Shown here: piece by piece, positions 62,698 to 64,000 of the stretch
How the letters are laid out: each line of letters begins with the position of its first letter
How positions within the stretch are numbered: position 1 is the first letter of the stretch
Assembly: GCA_012932295.1 (NCBI GenBank)
Contig: JAAONU010000016.1
Coordinates: 35,061,241 to 35,125,240 of the forward strand
Reading direction: 5' to 3'
DNA: 64,000 nt
From: Cyclina sinensis
Lineage: Eukaryota; Mollusca; Bivalvia; Venerida; Veneridae
Translations under genes and position numbers: made by a program
The notes under the pieces: generated by a model
Database searches by the model: none
Seen by the model: the letters and a program-made list of their open reading frames with translations, nothing else
What the model was told of the DNA's origin: nothing

Positions 62698-63591
62698 TTA
62701 TTTCTTCCATATCTTGCTCCCCCTAGTATCTGTCGATTGGTTGGTCTCTGTCCGCAGACGACGTTCCCGTGCCAGTGCTAAATTCACTCTATCAAGCTTT
62801 TTTTCGAGCACTTGCCGTTTCACGTGTTCGGATAACTCTTCCTTTTCCGAAACCATCTTACAACTGAAAGGGTTATCGTTCGCCACCAGTTCATCTATAC
62901 ACATGCACTTGAGGTCTGTAAGTCCACTTTTATCGGCAAGAATAAGGTATCTGATTGTCTCGTCGGTTGGTACACTGCCACACCGACGACCTTTCCTCTT
63001 TTTGTAGAAGGACTCTGTTATAGTCCAAGCACACGACTTTTTCAGTCCAGCAATATCATATTCCTCCGCCAAGAAGATTAAATTCATGGCTTCTTCATCT
63101 AGACAAAAGAAAAATAAATCTTTCGGTATCTGTTTATCTTTTTGCAAGTTTATTTTTGCGATAATCTGTATAAAAGCCTGTACGAGAGAAAGGTCTTACT
63201 TTCTGGACTTCTTATTTTCGTAAGTTTTACAGTAGCTTACATGTCTAATATTTAATAAATAAGTTGAACCAAGCTAAAAAGTAGTTCTTTAAATAAGTAG
63301 TTAGCTAAAAATAGCACCACAACCTGATAATTCTTCTTTGGTTTATTCCTATAAACTAATTCTTACAAAGTAAGTCGAACAATTACCGGTGAGGTCTTTT
63401 GTGACTCGAGGATCGATAAAGGACATCAAATCACAGACGTCCTCAAACCTTTTCTCGGAAAGGTCAAGGTCCTTACTGGCTGCTGATTTCGTCTTCCCTT
63501 TACCCGGTGAATCGTCACCTAGAAGCTTCATAAACACTGGAGACGAATATGAGAGTAGGCAGCGATTAGAGTAAAGCTGTTTGTCACCAAC
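62698..63591 (-). CDS. BTB/POZ domain protein, 3' part (two exons)
   Basis: Exons 63591-63387 and 63098-62698 (stop at 62698). The first follows TGTTGCAG and starts in phase 0; it ends before GTAATT in phase 1. The second follows TTTTGTCTAG, and the join makes an aspartate. Together they give 201 residues. The N-terminal part is the BTB core: VGDKQLYSNRCLLSYSSPVF, then LDLSEKRFEDVCDLMSFIDP, then DEEAMNLIFLAEEYDIAGLK. A helical BACK-like region follows (TIRYLILADKSGLTDLKCMC), then a charged tail with coiled-coil character (VKRQVLEKKLDRVNLALARE). BTB domains dimerise and often act as Cullin-3 adaptors; which use applies here is unknown. The start of the BTB fold and any N-terminal domain are encoded upstream, probably beyond 64000. 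Confidence 0.82.
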
Positions 63592-63593
63592 CT

Positions 63594-64000
63594 GCAACAC
63601 AGAATGAATGGTATGAGATAAATGTAACACGGAGTAAATGACATGAGAGTTATCAGCTGCTTGTCTATAACCTGACAGAAAGTAAATAAAGCAGTTCACA
63701 AAGATGTTTGTCGCTAACTGGTAACACGGAGTAATTAACGGAGTTATTTCTAAAGTATGTCTGCTTATCTTAACCCTATTTCACGTAATAATAAAGGGAG
63801 ATAAATGAAAATTTCAAATGGCCAGGCGTCACTAACTTGCAATTCAAAGTTTATAATGTCAATAATATGTAGAGTACAGTCGTTTGTCGTCAATCTGTAA
63901 CAAGGAAAACAAATGTTTGGAAAATAACTTAATTGATAAGTACGCTATCATAAGAGTAGAGCTGATTGTATTCAACCTGTAACACGGAGTAAATTAGCCT
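63594..64000 (-). repeat. Decayed repeats of the BTB exon boundary in the upstream intron
   Basis: Read on the minus strand, segments near 63990-63952, 63905-63872, 63730-63694 and 63684-63654 resemble the real boundary at 63591 (TGTGTTGCAG followed by GTTGGTGACAAACAGCTTTA). The two most distal read GTGTTACAG/GTTGAATACAATCAGC and TGTTACAG/ATTGACGACAAACGAC. They appear to be a degenerate tandem array spanning the acceptor and the first codons of the exon. In-frame stops follow soon after, so they are not full alternative exons. Confidence 0.55.

Overview
The window looks like genomic DNA from a mollusc, most likely a heterodont (clam-type) bivalve. The DNA is AT-rich, and coding exons are short and separated by kilobase introns with clear GT..AG signals. 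Most of the rest is dispersed repeats. Several of these begin ACAAGAG, end GAGCTAAAA and carry GACGGACGG-like tails, a style I associate with bivalve genomes. The species assignment is an inference; no marker gene is present.

Three real protein-coding genes can be assembled by joining exons across introns. (1) A minus-strand Deltex-family (DTX3/DTX3L-like) RING E3 ubiquitin ligase: exons 35057-34218, 33824-33607 and 31541-31445, complete at 384 residues. (2) A plus-strand SPEF1/CLAMP-like cilium and flagellum microtubule protein with an N-terminal calponin-homology domain and a C-terminal coiled coil: eight exons from 38797 to 56893, 303 residues, or 286 if a 51-base exon is skipped. (3) The 3' part of a minus-strand BTB/POZ protein (exons 63591-63387 and 63098-62698), whose 5' exons lie beyond the right edge. 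Genes 1 and 2 are divergently transcribed about 3.7 kb apart. I see no functional link between the three.

Layout: 1-3.7 kb holds degenerate tandem repeats, a frameshifted coding remnant, a perfect-looking foldback hairpin and two adjacent minisatellites (42- and 44-base units). About 3.9-26.4 kb is a locus built from four to five diverged copies of one unit, 3.5 kb in its cleanest copy. The copies share an ordered set of landmarks and are interrupted by a Tc1-like remnant, a pogo-like transposase C-terminus with a PHD-type finger, and nested elements. Each full unit carries a version of one short reading frame. Two copies (9.5 and 24.7 kb) are exactly 97 codons, about 78 of 97 residues identical, and their changes fit minus-strand coding best; the other two are broken. 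26.8-31.2 kb is tandem repeats and a nested pair of elements. 31.4-35.1 kb is the Deltex-like gene. 35.1-38.8 kb is intergenic with a SINE-like sequence and a tetranucleotide microsatellite. 38.8-56.9 kb is the SPEF1-like gene, whose introns hold a 400-base inverted repeat, two minisatellites and a reversed repeat element. 56.9-62.7 kb is largely featureless intergenic DNA. 62.7-64 kb is the BTB gene plus decayed copies of its exon boundary.

No rRNA, confident tRNA, CRISPR array or prokaryotic operon was seen. All exon joins were read by eye and are unsupported by transcript data.
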